The notes under the pieces are model-generated. The model did not search any database and was not told where the DNA came from. It saw only the letters and a program-made list of their open reading frames with translations. A stretch of DNA of 64,000 bases from Candidatus Chloroploca sp. Khr17 (lineage in GTDB: Bacteria; Chloroflexota; Chloroflexia; Chloroflexales; Chloroflexaceae): positions 1 to 64,000 of the forward strand of contig NZ_RYFF01000010.1 of NCBI RefSeq assembly GCF_004138165.1, read 5' to 3'. Shown here one piece after another: positions 54,421 through 61,856 of the stretch. The position numbers and the translations under genes are program-made. Every line of letters starts with the position of its first letter. Position 1 is the stretch's first letter.

Positions 54421-55428
54421 ATGCTGAACGAAGAGACGAGCCAGTCAGTAACAAGGTTGGGCACAGGGATTCCCACCGCGCCAACGGCAAAATATAGCAC
54501 CTATCGGGAAGAGGTCGCAACGAAACTCGCAGGTAAGTTGAGCGCCCGCGAGCGTCGCCGCCTCGAAGCCGAAGAATATCTGATGAGTCGGGCCAACTTT
54601 GTTGAGTTGAATGGGGTTGTGCACCATTATATGGATGTCGGGCCACGTGATGGCGAACCGCTGGTGCTCATTCACGGCTGGGATTGCTCTTCGTACTGGT
54701 GGCATCATATTATTGACCCCTTGGCTTCGGTTGGCTATCGGGTGATTTGCTATGATCTCAAGGGTCATGGCTTTTCCGATACCGATCCGCGCCGTGATTA
54801 TACGGTCGCCGGGTTTAGCAATGACCTGCGTGCCCTCGGTGAGGCACTGCAGTTGCCGCCCCACCATGTGTCGGCTTTCTCGCTCGGGGCGTTCGTGGCT
54901 CTTCACTATGCCGATGCGAATCCTGATCGGGTGCGTTCGCTCACCTTCTTTAATTTTAGTCTGATTCCTTATAATCGTGTAGCCTCGGCCCTGATCCCCG
55001 GCATGCTCGACACTGTCTTTAATACGGTGCTGCGCCCGATCGAGCGTCGTGGCCTCTGGTGGATTCCTTATGTCTATGCGCTCGTCGTGCTGTCAAAGAA
55101 TACCGCCCCGGTGAGTGATGTCAAGCTGGCGACGCTGAGTCTCCGCTGCTGTGATCCTGCGGCGGTGCGTGTCTCGGCTCAGGAATTGGCCCGACGTGAG
55201 ATCCTCGAAGCGGTCGCCGCGCAGATGGCTCGGGTTCAGCATCCTACGTTGCTCGTGGCAGGTTCAGGTGATCCGATTATGCGTCCCCAGGGGGGGCGTA
55301 AGCTGATGCAACTCGCCCCCAATGGACAGTATCTCGAGGTGCCACGTTGTGGGCACTTGATCCTTTTTGAACTGCCCGAACAGGTTATTCAGATCCAACG
55401 CCTCTTTTTGCGGGGTGTGCGCGAGTAG
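54421..55428 (+). CDS. Alpha/beta hydrolase (chlorosome island)
   Basis: 335 residues from ATG 54421 (GGAG upstream). After a ~60-residue helical N-terminus, the fold shows LVLIHGWDCSSYWWHHIIDPLASVGYRVICYDLKGHGFSD. The nucleophile is Ser154 in SAFSLGAFVAL, an AxSxG variant of GxSxG, with Asp284 in AGSGDPIM and His312 in RCGHLILFE. The full triad is present, so it should be active. No signal peptide. A role with pigment esters or lipids is possible but unproven; BchO-like proteins share the fold. Confidence 0.85.
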   Translation: MLNEETSQSVTRLGTGIPTAPTAKYSTYREEVATKLAGKLSARERRRLEAEEYLMSRANFVELNGVVHHYMDVGPRDGEPLVLIHGWDCSSYWWHHIIDPLASVGYRVICYDLKGHGFSDTDPRRDYTVAGFSNDLRALGEALQLPPHHVSAFSLGAFVALHYADANPDRVRSLTFFNFSLIPYNRVASALIPGMLDTVFNTVLRPIERRGLWWIPYVYALVVLSKNTAPVSDVKLATLSLRCCDPAAVRVSAQELARREILEAVAAQMARVQHPTLLVAGSGDPIMRPQGGRKLMQLAPNGQYLEVPRCGHLILFELPEQVIQIQRLFLRGVRE

Positions 55429-55504
55429 TTTTGGATTGCAACTCACGGCATCTCAGTTCGGCTGAGGTGTCTCAGAAACTGGAAAGTGCCAACGAGGAAG
55501 TCAT

Positions 55505-56389
55505 ATGCAGCTACTGCTTCGAGCAAATGGTCAGCAAGCCGTGATCACTATGGAGCAAGCCGGCGATCAGGTGTTGATGGTGGGCGAGTACCGCTATCGG
55601 CCTGCACAGATGGCCCGCAAGGTGCGGCGCTTTGCCGGTGCCATGTGGGGGGCTGATCTGGCAAGTGATATTCTCAATGAGAGACTCACCTTTGAGGCGC
55701 TTGATAGCGGCAAGCCAGGTGGCCCCTGGACAGATAGTGGCAGTTTTTCGCCACGCAGTGGTTCGTTTGTGAGCCTCGGTCGCTGGGACGAAGATGGTAC
55801 GGTTGGCATTGCGCTCCACGAACTGGCTCACGAGATGCACCTCCGCCGCGGTGGGTATGATGCTTCTGATGGTGTTGTCCGCGAGGCTGTGTCGCTGATG
55901 GCCGAGCGCGAGGCTGACCTTGAGCGGACATTTGAGCGTGAACCGTACTATACGGCAAGCAATCTGGTCAGTCAACTTGCCGCCCTGAGTGCTTTTAGCC
56001 GTCAGCCGTTTCATAAACGCTGGGATGAGCTTATGGAGTTGACGAGTGATACGGGCTTGTCTGATCTGGTCAATTTTTACCTTGATAAGAGCGAGCGCTT
56101 TGGTCTTGAACGCTGGTTGAAGCGTTTTACTGAAGACCTCGATTTGCGCGATGCTATCTTGGGGAAATTGGCCGCGACGACATTGCGCTATAGCCTCGAA
56201 TTGCGCCGCAAGCTGATTGGCAATCTGGTACGCTGCGGCCCTCAGGTGCAACCTGATCAACTCGCGTACGTGCTTGACTCGATCATCACGCTTGACCGAC
56301 GCTACCCTGGTGATGACCTTGGTCGAATTATTGATTTCTGCTTCGCCCCCCATATGCAACCGAAACGGCGGCTCCTGGCGCTGGGGTAA
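55505..56389 (+). CDS. Putative HExxH metalloprotease (chlorosome island)
   Basis: 294 residues, cytoplasmic by sequence. The key feature is IALHELAHEMH: His105, Glu106 and His109 form HExxH. Glu127 in VVREAVSLMAE is placed about 18 residues on, where gluzincins carry the third zinc ligand (His112 or Glu134 are alternatives). The rest is helical and unlike any family I recognise. It may process the CsmA C-terminal tail, since it lies in the same island. An alternative is an inactive scaffold. Confidence 0.7.
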   Translation: MQLLLRANGQQAVITMEQAGDQVLMVGEYRYRPAQMARKVRRFAGAMWGADLASDILNERLTFEALDSGKPGGPWTDSGSFSPRSGSFVSLGRWDEDGTVGIALHELAHEMHLRRGGYDASDGVVREAVSLMAEREADLERTFEREPYYTASNLVSQLAALSAFSRQPFHKRWDELMELTSDTGLSDLVNFYLDKSERFGLERWLKRFTEDLDLRDAILGKLAATTLRYSLELRRKLIGNLVRCGPQVQPDQLAYVLDSIITLDRRYPGDDLGRIIDFCFAPHMQPKRRLLALG

Positions 56390-56430
56390 TGTGCGCGGAA
56401 CACCGCGCTTATGATTGAGAGGACAGGCAT

Positions 56431-57267
56431 ATGTCCAGTTCAAATTCGTACAGCTGGATGCCGGAGTGGTTACGCAAGTTCTTGAACCTTGATAGCGAGC
56501 CAACAAGCTATGGTTCGGCAAGTAGCGTGAGCACACAGTCCAGTTATTCGCCACCTGCTCGTCAGTCGTTCAGCTACACGCCACCTCAAGCGACCTATAC
56601 GCCGTCTACCCAGGCGACTTATACGCCGCCTGAGGCGACTTATACGCCGTCTACCCAGGCGACCTATACGCCGCCTTCTTCAGGCGAGGCGTCAACGGCT
56701 AACAATGCAGAGACACCACCGCGTTTTGCGATTGAAGGCTCGTGGAAGCCGAACACGCCACCCCCGCCGGCTCCACGTACCAATGGCAATGGAAGCGGCA
56801 ATGGCAATGGTTCCTCGTACAATCTCGAAGGCTATGTTCAACCGATTGGCTATGGCGTCCGTACCTATCTACGAGGGTCGCTGCCACCTCAGGGGCTTGA
56901 GCAATTTACTCGTGAATTTCGGGCGACCCTGACGGATGTCTGGAATTTCTATAGCTATTGGACACGCTTCCAGACGGATGAATTGGTGCGTATTGGCCGT
57001 GAAGCGGTCGATACCGTGATTGAAAATCTGCCTGGTGATAGTTCGGCCAGTAGTGCGCCGACGGTGCGCCGTATCAAGGTCAATATGGCCAATGGCAATG
57101 GGCAAAACAAAGCTTCGGTAGCCCCTGAGGCCAAAGCAACCCCTGAGGCCAAAGCGGCCCCTGAAGCAAGTGATGGCCCACCGCCACCTGCTGCTAGTGA
57201 TAAGCCAGCCGATGCATCGGACAGTGCCGCGCCAAGTCCATCTGACAAGAACAAGAAGCGGCGATGA
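56431..57267 (+). CDS. Repeat-tailed protein of unknown function (chlorosome island)
   Basis: 278 residues. Starts MSSSNSYSWMPEWLRKFLNL, then a repeat region with four ATYTP units (encoded by 56590-56679), a Pro/Gly/Asn-rich linker (NGNGSGNGNGSS), and one folded-looking segment (about 130-205): LEGYVQPIGYGVRTYLRGSL ... EFRATLTDVWNFYSYWTRF. The tail is Pro/Ala/Lys-rich with PEAKA repeats. No signal peptide. The amphipathic first helix and the aromatic core could bind the chlorosome envelope or a partner. Confidence 0.7.
   Translation: MSSSNSYSWMPEWLRKFLNLDSEPTSYGSASSVSTQSSYSPPARQSFSYTPPQATYTPSTQATYTPPEATYTPSTQATYTPPSSGEASTANNAETPPRFAIEGSWKPNTPPPPAPRTNGNGSGNGNGSSYNLEGYVQPIGYGVRTYLRGSLPPQGLEQFTREFRATLTDVWNFYSYWTRFQTDELVRIGREAVDTVIENLPGDSSASSAPTVRRIKVNMANGNGQNKASVAPEAKATPEAKAAPEASDGPPPPAASDKPADASDSAAPSPSDKNKKRR
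56590..56679 (+). repeat. Tandem repeat inside a coding region
   Basis: Two 45-base units (56590-56634 and 56635-56679), each made of a 24-base and a 21-base half, encoding ATYTPSTQ and ATYTPPE. It can shrink or grow in frame. Confidence 0.85.
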
Positions 57268-57308
57268 GTTCGCTTGAAGGAATGGAAATGGGCGCTGTGC
57301 AATGCAAT

Positions 57309-57327
57309 TGGGGGCCACAGGCCCCCA
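57309..57327 (+). terminator. GC hairpin before the lipase gene
   Basis: TGGGGGCC (57309-57316), ACA, GGCCCCCA (57320-57327), with no T-run. Possibly an mRNA processing or stability element. Confidence 0.45.
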
Positions 57328-57373
57328 CTCTACCGTGTAGCCCTTGGGTTGCATAGCTTGAGGAGAGAAGAGT

Positions 57374-58120
57374 ATGCATAGACCAATTGTTATTGTAGGC
57401 GGGTGGCTTTCATCGCCAGGGGACTATCTGGGGTTTGCCCGGATTCTGGCTCAGCCCTCTTACAATCGCATTGTCTATATTACTGATTTTGGACGAACCC
57501 AGTGGGCAGCGTTGCGTGATCCCGATTTTACGCCGATCCTGAATGTTGTGGCCCGTACGGTTGAACTGGCGTTGCACGAGACAGGTGCCGAGCAGATTGA
57601 CCTGATTGGACATAGTGCCGGTGGTCGCGTTGCGCGGGCGTATCTTGGTGACCAGCCGTACCATGGGGTGGTCTACAATGGTCAACGCCACGTGGCAACC
57701 TTGACGACGTTGGGAACCGCCCACACGACGTATGAGGTCTGGGTTCAAGAATTTGCCGGAATGGTCAATGGTCGCTATCCGGGGGCTTACTATCCACATA
57801 TTCGTTATACCTCGGTGGTTGGGCGGAGTGTGCAGGGCAAACGTCTGGGGACACCCGAAGAGATTCTTGCCTTCCGCTCGTATGACGTCTCGTTTGGCGA
57901 TGGTAACCAGCTTGGTGATGGCATTATTCCTACCCATGCCTGTTATCTTGACGGAGCCGATAACTTGGTGCTTGAAGGGGTGCGCCACGCACCCTACAAT
58001 GCCCCACGGACATGGTATGGCGCACGCGATGTCGTGCTGGCCTGGTGGGAAGGCAGTAGTCTTGATGAGACGGTGCCTCGTAGCCAACCAGCACTGCTGA
58101 GCGGTCTTGCGCATGGGTAG
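57374..58120 (+). CDS. Lipase/esterase-like alpha/beta hydrolase (chlorosome island)
   Basis: 248 residues. Opens IVIVGGWLSSPGDYLGFARILA, an oxyanion-type segment. The nucleophile is Ser81 in LIGHSAGGRVARAYL; a later Asp lies in GDGIIPTHACYLDGADNL and a likely catalytic His in GVRHAPYNAPRTW. It resembles small PGAP1/lactonizing-lipase-type proteins. There is no signal peptide, so it acts inside the cell. GAGGAG precedes the ATG. Chlorosome envelopes are glycolipid monolayers, so a lipid-remodelling role is an idea only. Confidence 0.82.
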   Translation: MHRPIVIVGGWLSSPGDYLGFARILAQPSYNRIVYITDFGRTQWAALRDPDFTPILNVVARTVELALHETGAEQIDLIGHSAGGRVARAYLGDQPYHGVVYNGQRHVATLTTLGTAHTTYEVWVQEFAGMVNGRYPGAYYPHIRYTSVVGRSVQGKRLGTPEEILAFRSYDVSFGDGNQLGDGIIPTHACYLDGADNLVLEGVRHAPYNAPRTWYGARDVVLAWWEGSSLDETVPRSQPALLSGLAHG

Positions 58121-58131
58121 GGTCGCAAGAA

Positions 58132-58152
58132 CTGGTCAAAAATATTGACCAG
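58132..58152. promoter_or_regulatory. 21-bp perfect palindrome, operator or terminator candidate
   Basis: CTGGTCAA (58132-58139), AAATA, TTGACCAG (58145-58152). It lies 11 bases after the lipase stop. A TATAAT (58171-58176) follows it, and the next gene starts at 58185, leaving only 8 bases between the -10 and the ATG. A regulator bound here could control the pigment genes bchU and bchK downstream. Confidence 0.6.
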
Positions 58153-58184
58153 GACTTGCTCGTTTTGTACTATAATACAATTGC

Positions 58185-58688
58185 ATGTTCAAAAGGCTAA
58201 GTGACCGACAAATTCTGTATGCAATGGCCCTGGTCAGTGGTATCTCACTCGTATGTTATACCGCCGTACTCCGGCTCTGTCGACTTGAAGCACAGGAGCA
58301 TCAAGCCGAGCGCGCCGCACAACGCACACGATTGGCGAATCTCGCACACGTGCTTGACTGGGTGATGAACGCGATGGTTGCCATCGTGGGAATTGGAAGA
58401 CTCTTTCGCGAAGAGGATTTTGGGGGGCAGCATCAGCCCCGGTGGCTGAAGATCTATTTTATGATTACCGGCCCACTCCCAACCATTGGCATGGTTGGTG
58501 CGATGATCACGGGTCATCGTTGGGGGCCACAACTTGGGAGTGATCCCAGGCGGCGATCCATCCATCGGGCGTTTGCCTGGGTTGGCTATATTAGTTGGTG
58601 GCTCAGTTATATTCCTATCTTTGCCCAGCCACTGCTCAACCGCATCAGTGAAGAGCGGGTCGAAAGTTCGAGACCGTTAAGTGAGTAG
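58185..58688 (+). CDS. Four-helix membrane protein (chlorosome island)
   Basis: 167 residues with hydrophobic segments at about 10-29, 57-75, 87-110 and 130-151, separated by polar Arg/Glu/His-rich loops. His residues lie in GQHQPRW, TGHRWGP and RSIHRAF. No family recognised. Its end runs into the bchU reading frame, so expression with bchU is likely. It may be a membrane anchor or pigment-handling protein. Confidence 0.72.
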   Translation: MFKRLSDRQILYAMALVSGISLVCYTAVLRLCRLEAQEHQAERAAQRTRLANLAHVLDWVMNAMVAIVGIGRLFREEDFGGQHQPRWLKIYFMITGPLPTIGMVGAMITGHRWGPQLGSDPRRRSIHRAFAWVGYISWWLSYIPIFAQPLLNRISEERVESSRPLSE

Positions 58689-58701
58689 AAAGACCACAGA
58701 C

Positions 58702-59769
58702 ATGACCAGTGCGGAGGCACAGTTTCGTTGTTTTCCGAATTGTCGCTGCATGAGCGATGATGCTGAACTCTACTGTTCTATGGAACGGGCCTATGAGATG
58801 GTCTTCAAAGGCACCGTTGACTTCTTTGTGATCAAAGCGGCGTACGATCTTGATTTGTTCGAGGCTATGGCGAGTGGGCCTCAGGAGGTTGAGACGCTGG
58901 CAAACGCAACTGGCAGTGTCCCGATGCGTCTTGAGCGGTTGCTGATCACCATGGAACAGATCGGCCTGACGCACCTGCACGAAGGGATCTGGGCGCTTAC
59001 CCCATTTGCCGAGCAGTTCTTTACGACCCCCGAGCAACATCGCAACATGACGATGCTGCCCTTTGTCAGCTATATGACTGACTTGATCCAGACCTACTAT
59101 TCTAGCCTGGCCGATGTGACCCGTGGCAAGATGGATTTTACCAGTCATGTGCCCCATCCGCCTCGTACTCGCGAAGATAGTGTCTTTTATGAAACAATCC
59201 ATCGTAGCAATATCCACTTTGTGCAGAAGTTCTTGCGCGATCAAGCCAACTTGAACGGGGTTGAGCGACTCACAGATGTTGGCGGTGGCATTGGCGATAT
59301 TGCGGCATCGCTGTGTGCCAAATACCCCGAGTTGCAGGTGACCCTGATCAACTTGCCGAGTGCGCTTGATCTGGTGCGTGAGAATGCCGAGGTGCGGGGG
59401 GTTGCAGGGCGAATTAACCCGATTGCGATCGATATGTATCGCGACCCCTATCCCAAAGCTGATGCGGTGCTCTTTGCGCGTATTCTCTACCCAATGAATC
59501 GCCAATTCTGCACGATGCTGCTACAGAAGGCGTATGAAGCCCTGGAGCCGGGTGGGCGCGTGCTCGTCCTTGATATGATTATCAGTGACCGCAGCAAACC
59601 AAATTATGACTATCTCACCCATTATCTGTGTGGGATTGGGATGAACTTCTCGGTACTCGAATTCAAAGATCACGCCATCTATCCCGAATTGCTGCGGGAG
59701 ATCGGGTTTGATGAGGTGACGTTCGCCGAAGGGTATGATCATGTGCTCTATCAGGCGGTGAAAGTCTGA
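58702..59769 (+). CDS. bchU: Bacteriochlorophyllide C-20 methyltransferase BchU
   Basis: SAM-dependent enzyme that methylates C-20 and turns the BChl d-type ring into BChl c. It matches Chlorobaculum BchU throughout: MERAYEMVFKGTVDF, TGSVPMRLERLLITMEQI, PPRTREDSVFYETIHRSN, the SAM loop LTDVGGGIGDIAASL, INLPSALDLVRENAEVRGVAGR and KPNYDYLTHYLCGIGMNFSV. The start is uncertain: GTG 58681, ATG 58702, or ATG 58750, which aligns best with the known N-terminus. The longer forms carry a cysteine-rich leader (CFPNCRC, then C). Confidence 0.93.
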   Translation: MTSAEAQFRCFPNCRCMSDDAELYCSMERAYEMVFKGTVDFFVIKAAYDLDLFEAMASGPQEVETLANATGSVPMRLERLLITMEQIGLTHLHEGIWALTPFAEQFFTTPEQHRNMTMLPFVSYMTDLIQTYYSSLADVTRGKMDFTSHVPHPPRTREDSVFYETIHRSNIHFVQKFLRDQANLNGVERLTDVGGGIGDIAASLCAKYPELQVTLINLPSALDLVRENAEVRGVAGRINPIAIDMYRDPYPKADAVLFARILYPMNRQFCTMLLQKAYEALEPGGRVLVLDMIISDRSKPNYDYLTHYLCGIGMNFSVLEFKDHAIYPELLREIGFDEVTFAEGYDHVLYQAVKV

Positions 59770-59814
59770 TTGTGTACGCGTAGTGTGGGCAAGCGACCAT
59801 ATCTGAGTGTTAAC

Positions 59815-60735
59815 ATGCTCTCTACTTCTGAAAAACAGGTGCCACTCGGCAAAAAGATCAGGGCTCATATTGATCTGGCTGATCCGGTGACATGGATCTC
59901 GCCTTCGATTGTGACGATCTGTGGTGCCCTGGCATCCGGCCCATTGATTGGTTTTCAGTGGACAAATGTGCAACACTGGGGGCTTGTCATGCTCGGGGCA
60001 TTGATGACTGGGCCACTCGGGACGGGATTTAGCCAGAGCATCAATGATTACTATGATCGTCACCTGGATGCCATTAATGATCCTGAACGTCCCATTCCAG
60101 CCGGGCTCGTCACGCTCAATGAGGCTCGCCTGAACTGGATGTTTTTGGCAACAGCGACGCTGCTTGTCTCGTTTGTCTTTCAAAATCTCTGGATCGTCTT
60201 GCTGGCCCTCGGTGGGTTGGTTTTGTCGGTCGTTTATAGTATGCCGCCAATCAAGCTCAAAAAACATTTCTGGCTTGGTCCGCCTGCAGTCGGGTTGGGC
60301 TATGTCAGTATGAGCTGGCTGGCAGGACATCTTATTTTTGCCCCGCTCACCTGGGAGAGTGTGGTTGTGGCGTGGATCAACGGCGCACTCGCTGCGGGTT
60401 TGCTCTTTCTCAACGACATTAAGAGCGTTGAGGGTGATCGGCAGCATGGGCTGCAATCGCTCGCGGTGGCAATTGGGGTGCATAAAACGTTACTGGTCGC
60501 CTATGCGACAATTAATCTGTCGCAGGCGCTGCTGATGGTTCTGGCGATTGTGTGGGGTTACTATGCTATCGCCGTGTTTATTGGATTGTCAATCGTTGTC
60601 CCGATTTATAATCAAATTAAACTCTATCAGGATCCATCGCAGAAGAACTATGTGCGGTATTTGCTTGCGAGCAATCCGTTCGTAGCGATTATCCAGTTCT
60701 TGTCGGGCTTTATGGTCGGCGGCTACTTTCGGTGA
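59815..60735 (+). CDS. bchK: Bacteriochlorophyll c synthase BchK (UbiA prenyltransferase)
   Basis: Attaches the isoprenoid or alcohol tail to bacteriochlorophyllide. 306 residues, about nine membrane helices. First Asp-rich motif SINDYYDRHLDAINDPERPI (Asn77, Asp78, Asp81, Asp85); second LFLNDIKSVEGDRQHGLQSL. BchG and BchK look alike. I choose BchK because it sits next to bchU, csmM and csmN. Start at ATG 59815; a TTG at 59770 would add 15 residues. Confidence 0.9.
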   Translation: MLSTSEKQVPLGKKIRAHIDLADPVTWISPSIVTICGALASGPLIGFQWTNVQHWGLVMLGALMTGPLGTGFSQSINDYYDRHLDAINDPERPIPAGLVTLNEARLNWMFLATATLLVSFVFQNLWIVLLALGGLVLSVVYSMPPIKLKKHFWLGPPAVGLGYVSMSWLAGHLIFAPLTWESVVVAWINGALAAGLLFLNDIKSVEGDRQHGLQSLAVAIGVHKTLLVAYATINLSQALLMVLAIVWGYYAIAVFIGLSIVVPIYNQIKLYQDPSQKNYVRYLLASNPFVAIIQFLSGFMVGGYFR

Positions 60736-60810
60736 TTGCAGATGGTAGTTGCTGCTTGGTGGAAGCTGGACTGATGAATGGTGTCAGAGGCTTCCATCGC
60801 ATCTGTAATC
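60734..60810 (+). other. RNA stem-loop between bchK and csmM
   Basis: GATTGCAGATG (60734-60744) pairs with CATCTGTAATC (60800-60810, one G-U). An inner GGTGGAAGC pairs with GCTTCCATC. It lies between a low-level enzyme gene and an abundant structural-protein gene, so processing or stabilisation of the csmM mRNA is plausible. Confidence 0.55.
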
Positions 60811-60834
60811 GGTAAGAGCACAAGGGAGGAAAAC

Positions 60835-61149
60835 ATGTCGGAAACCACAGGTGAAGTGAGAGTGCGTAGCGTCCGCCCACAGCGGAATGACAGCGCGATG
60901 GAGTCGGCAGTTGAGTTTGGTGGCGGGATCGTGCGGTTCGGCTTTTCGCTGGTCACGCTGCCGTTTGCCTTGCTCCCCAGCGAGAGCCGACAGCATATGC
61001 GCAATGCCTCCAAGGAGTTGATGTACGCGTTCGCCAGCCTGCCCAAAGATTTTGCTGATATCGCAGGTGAGGCTATTGAGGAGTGGGCCGCCCAGGGTGA
61101 GGATGCTCCGGCCAAGCAAGCGCCGAAGGATGAACTCGTTGCTGGGTAA
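60835..61149 (+). CDS. csmM: Chlorosome envelope protein CsmM
   Basis: 104 residues, about 11 kDa, as for Chloroflexus CsmM. A basic N-terminus (VRVRSVRPQR), then an amphipathic/hydrophobic hairpin GGGIVRFGFSLVTLPFALLPSESRQHMRNASKELMYAFASLPKDFADIAGEAIEEW and an acidic/Lys tail. Strong ribosome site GGGAGG before the ATG. It shares the layout of CsmN, so the two arose by duplication. Assigned from size, position after bchU-bchK and the pair arrangement. Confidence 0.85.
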   Translation: MSETTGEVRVRSVRPQRNDSAMESAVEFGGGIVRFGFSLVTLPFALLPSESRQHMRNASKELMYAFASLPKDFADIAGEAIEEWAAQGEDAPAKQAPKDELVAG

Positions 61150-61181
61150 GCGGTCTGAAGACGATAGAAGGAGTGACGCAT

Positions 61182-61634
61182 ATGAGCGAACAAACAGGCG
61201 TAGCCCGTACAGAGCGTGACGGTGTGTTCGAGATGGGCGCGGCATTCGTAGGAGGTGCGGCACGCATCGGTCTGACGATCGTCTCGGCACCGTTGGTGCT
61301 CTTGCCCCGTGGCTCACGCCGCCGGGTTCGTCGGGCGATGGTTGAAGTGGCCCGTGCGGTCGTTGTGCTCCCCAAAGAATTGGCGAATGTTTCGGAGCGA
61401 GTGGTGGATGACATTTTCACCGGCCCGGCTCCGACGCTCAATTTGCCAAATTTGCCAAGCCCTGACCGGATCGGTGAGCGTGCCCGTGCGTTTACCGAGC
61501 GTTTGGCGAAGGCTGCTGATGAGTTTGGGGCCAGTGTCGGGCGTGCGGCGAACCGTGCTGCCGATGGCGTCGAGCGCACGGCAGCGAAGGTGGATGAGTG
61601 GGTTGAAAAACCCCCGACGACGCCCTCGGCCTGA
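61182..61634 (+). CDS. csmN: Chlorosome envelope protein CsmN
   Basis: 150 residues, about 16 kDa, close to the Chloroflexus CsmN (18 kDa class). GAAGGAG precedes ATG 61182. It repeats the CsmM core, GGAARIGLTIVSAPLVLLPRGSRRRVRRAMVEVARAVVVLPKELANVSERVVDDI. A longer helical tail is rich in Ala/Glu/Arg (RAFTERLAKAADEFGASVGRAANRAADGVERTAAKVDEW). The hydrophobic core suggests insertion in the glycolipid envelope, the tail an outward-facing helix. Last gene of the island. Confidence 0.85.
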   Translation: MSEQTGVARTERDGVFEMGAAFVGGAARIGLTIVSAPLVLLPRGSRRRVRRAMVEVARAVVVLPKELANVSERVVDDIFTGPAPTLNLPNLPSPDRIGERARAFTERLAKAADEFGASVGRAANRAADGVERTAAKVDEWVEKPPTTPSA

Positions 61635-61762
61635 GATGACAATGGTCGTTCCCCTGAGGTGATGCTGTTTGCTTGCCTTGCTGAACAGGCAGCATCACTT
61701 CGCGCAGTGAGGATCGAGCCTCGCTGTGCGGTTGGGGCTAGATGACAATGGGCCTGGATTGG

Positions 61763-61790
61763 GGGCGGCTGGTCAGCCGCCCTTGTTGTC
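61763..61790 (+). terminator. Intrinsic terminator after csmN
   Basis: GGGCGGCTG (61763-61771), GT, CAGCCGCCC (61774-61782), then TTGTTGTC. It ends the chlorosome island. An upstream hairpin (GTGATGCTG 61659-61667 with CAGCATCAC 61690-61698) lies in the same gap. Confidence 0.75.
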
Positions 61791-61856
61791 GTCATGAGCG
61801 TCGCGAAGGCTGCGAATCCGTGCATTGATTTTTCAAAATCATGGTATGCTATTGGT

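Noticed and set aside
55511-56554. A 347-codon antisense frame opposite the HExxH protein
   Set aside because: It spans two sense genes and the gap between them and shows no domain. The HELAH motif and ribosome site support the sense gene.
56590-56679. CRISPR array or regulatory tandem repeat
   Set aside because: The repeats are contiguous, in frame and translated; no unique spacers or cas genes.
59521-60483. Antisense frames opposite bchU and bchK, and 62163-63107 opposite ndh
   Set aside because: Shadows of well-identified enzymes.
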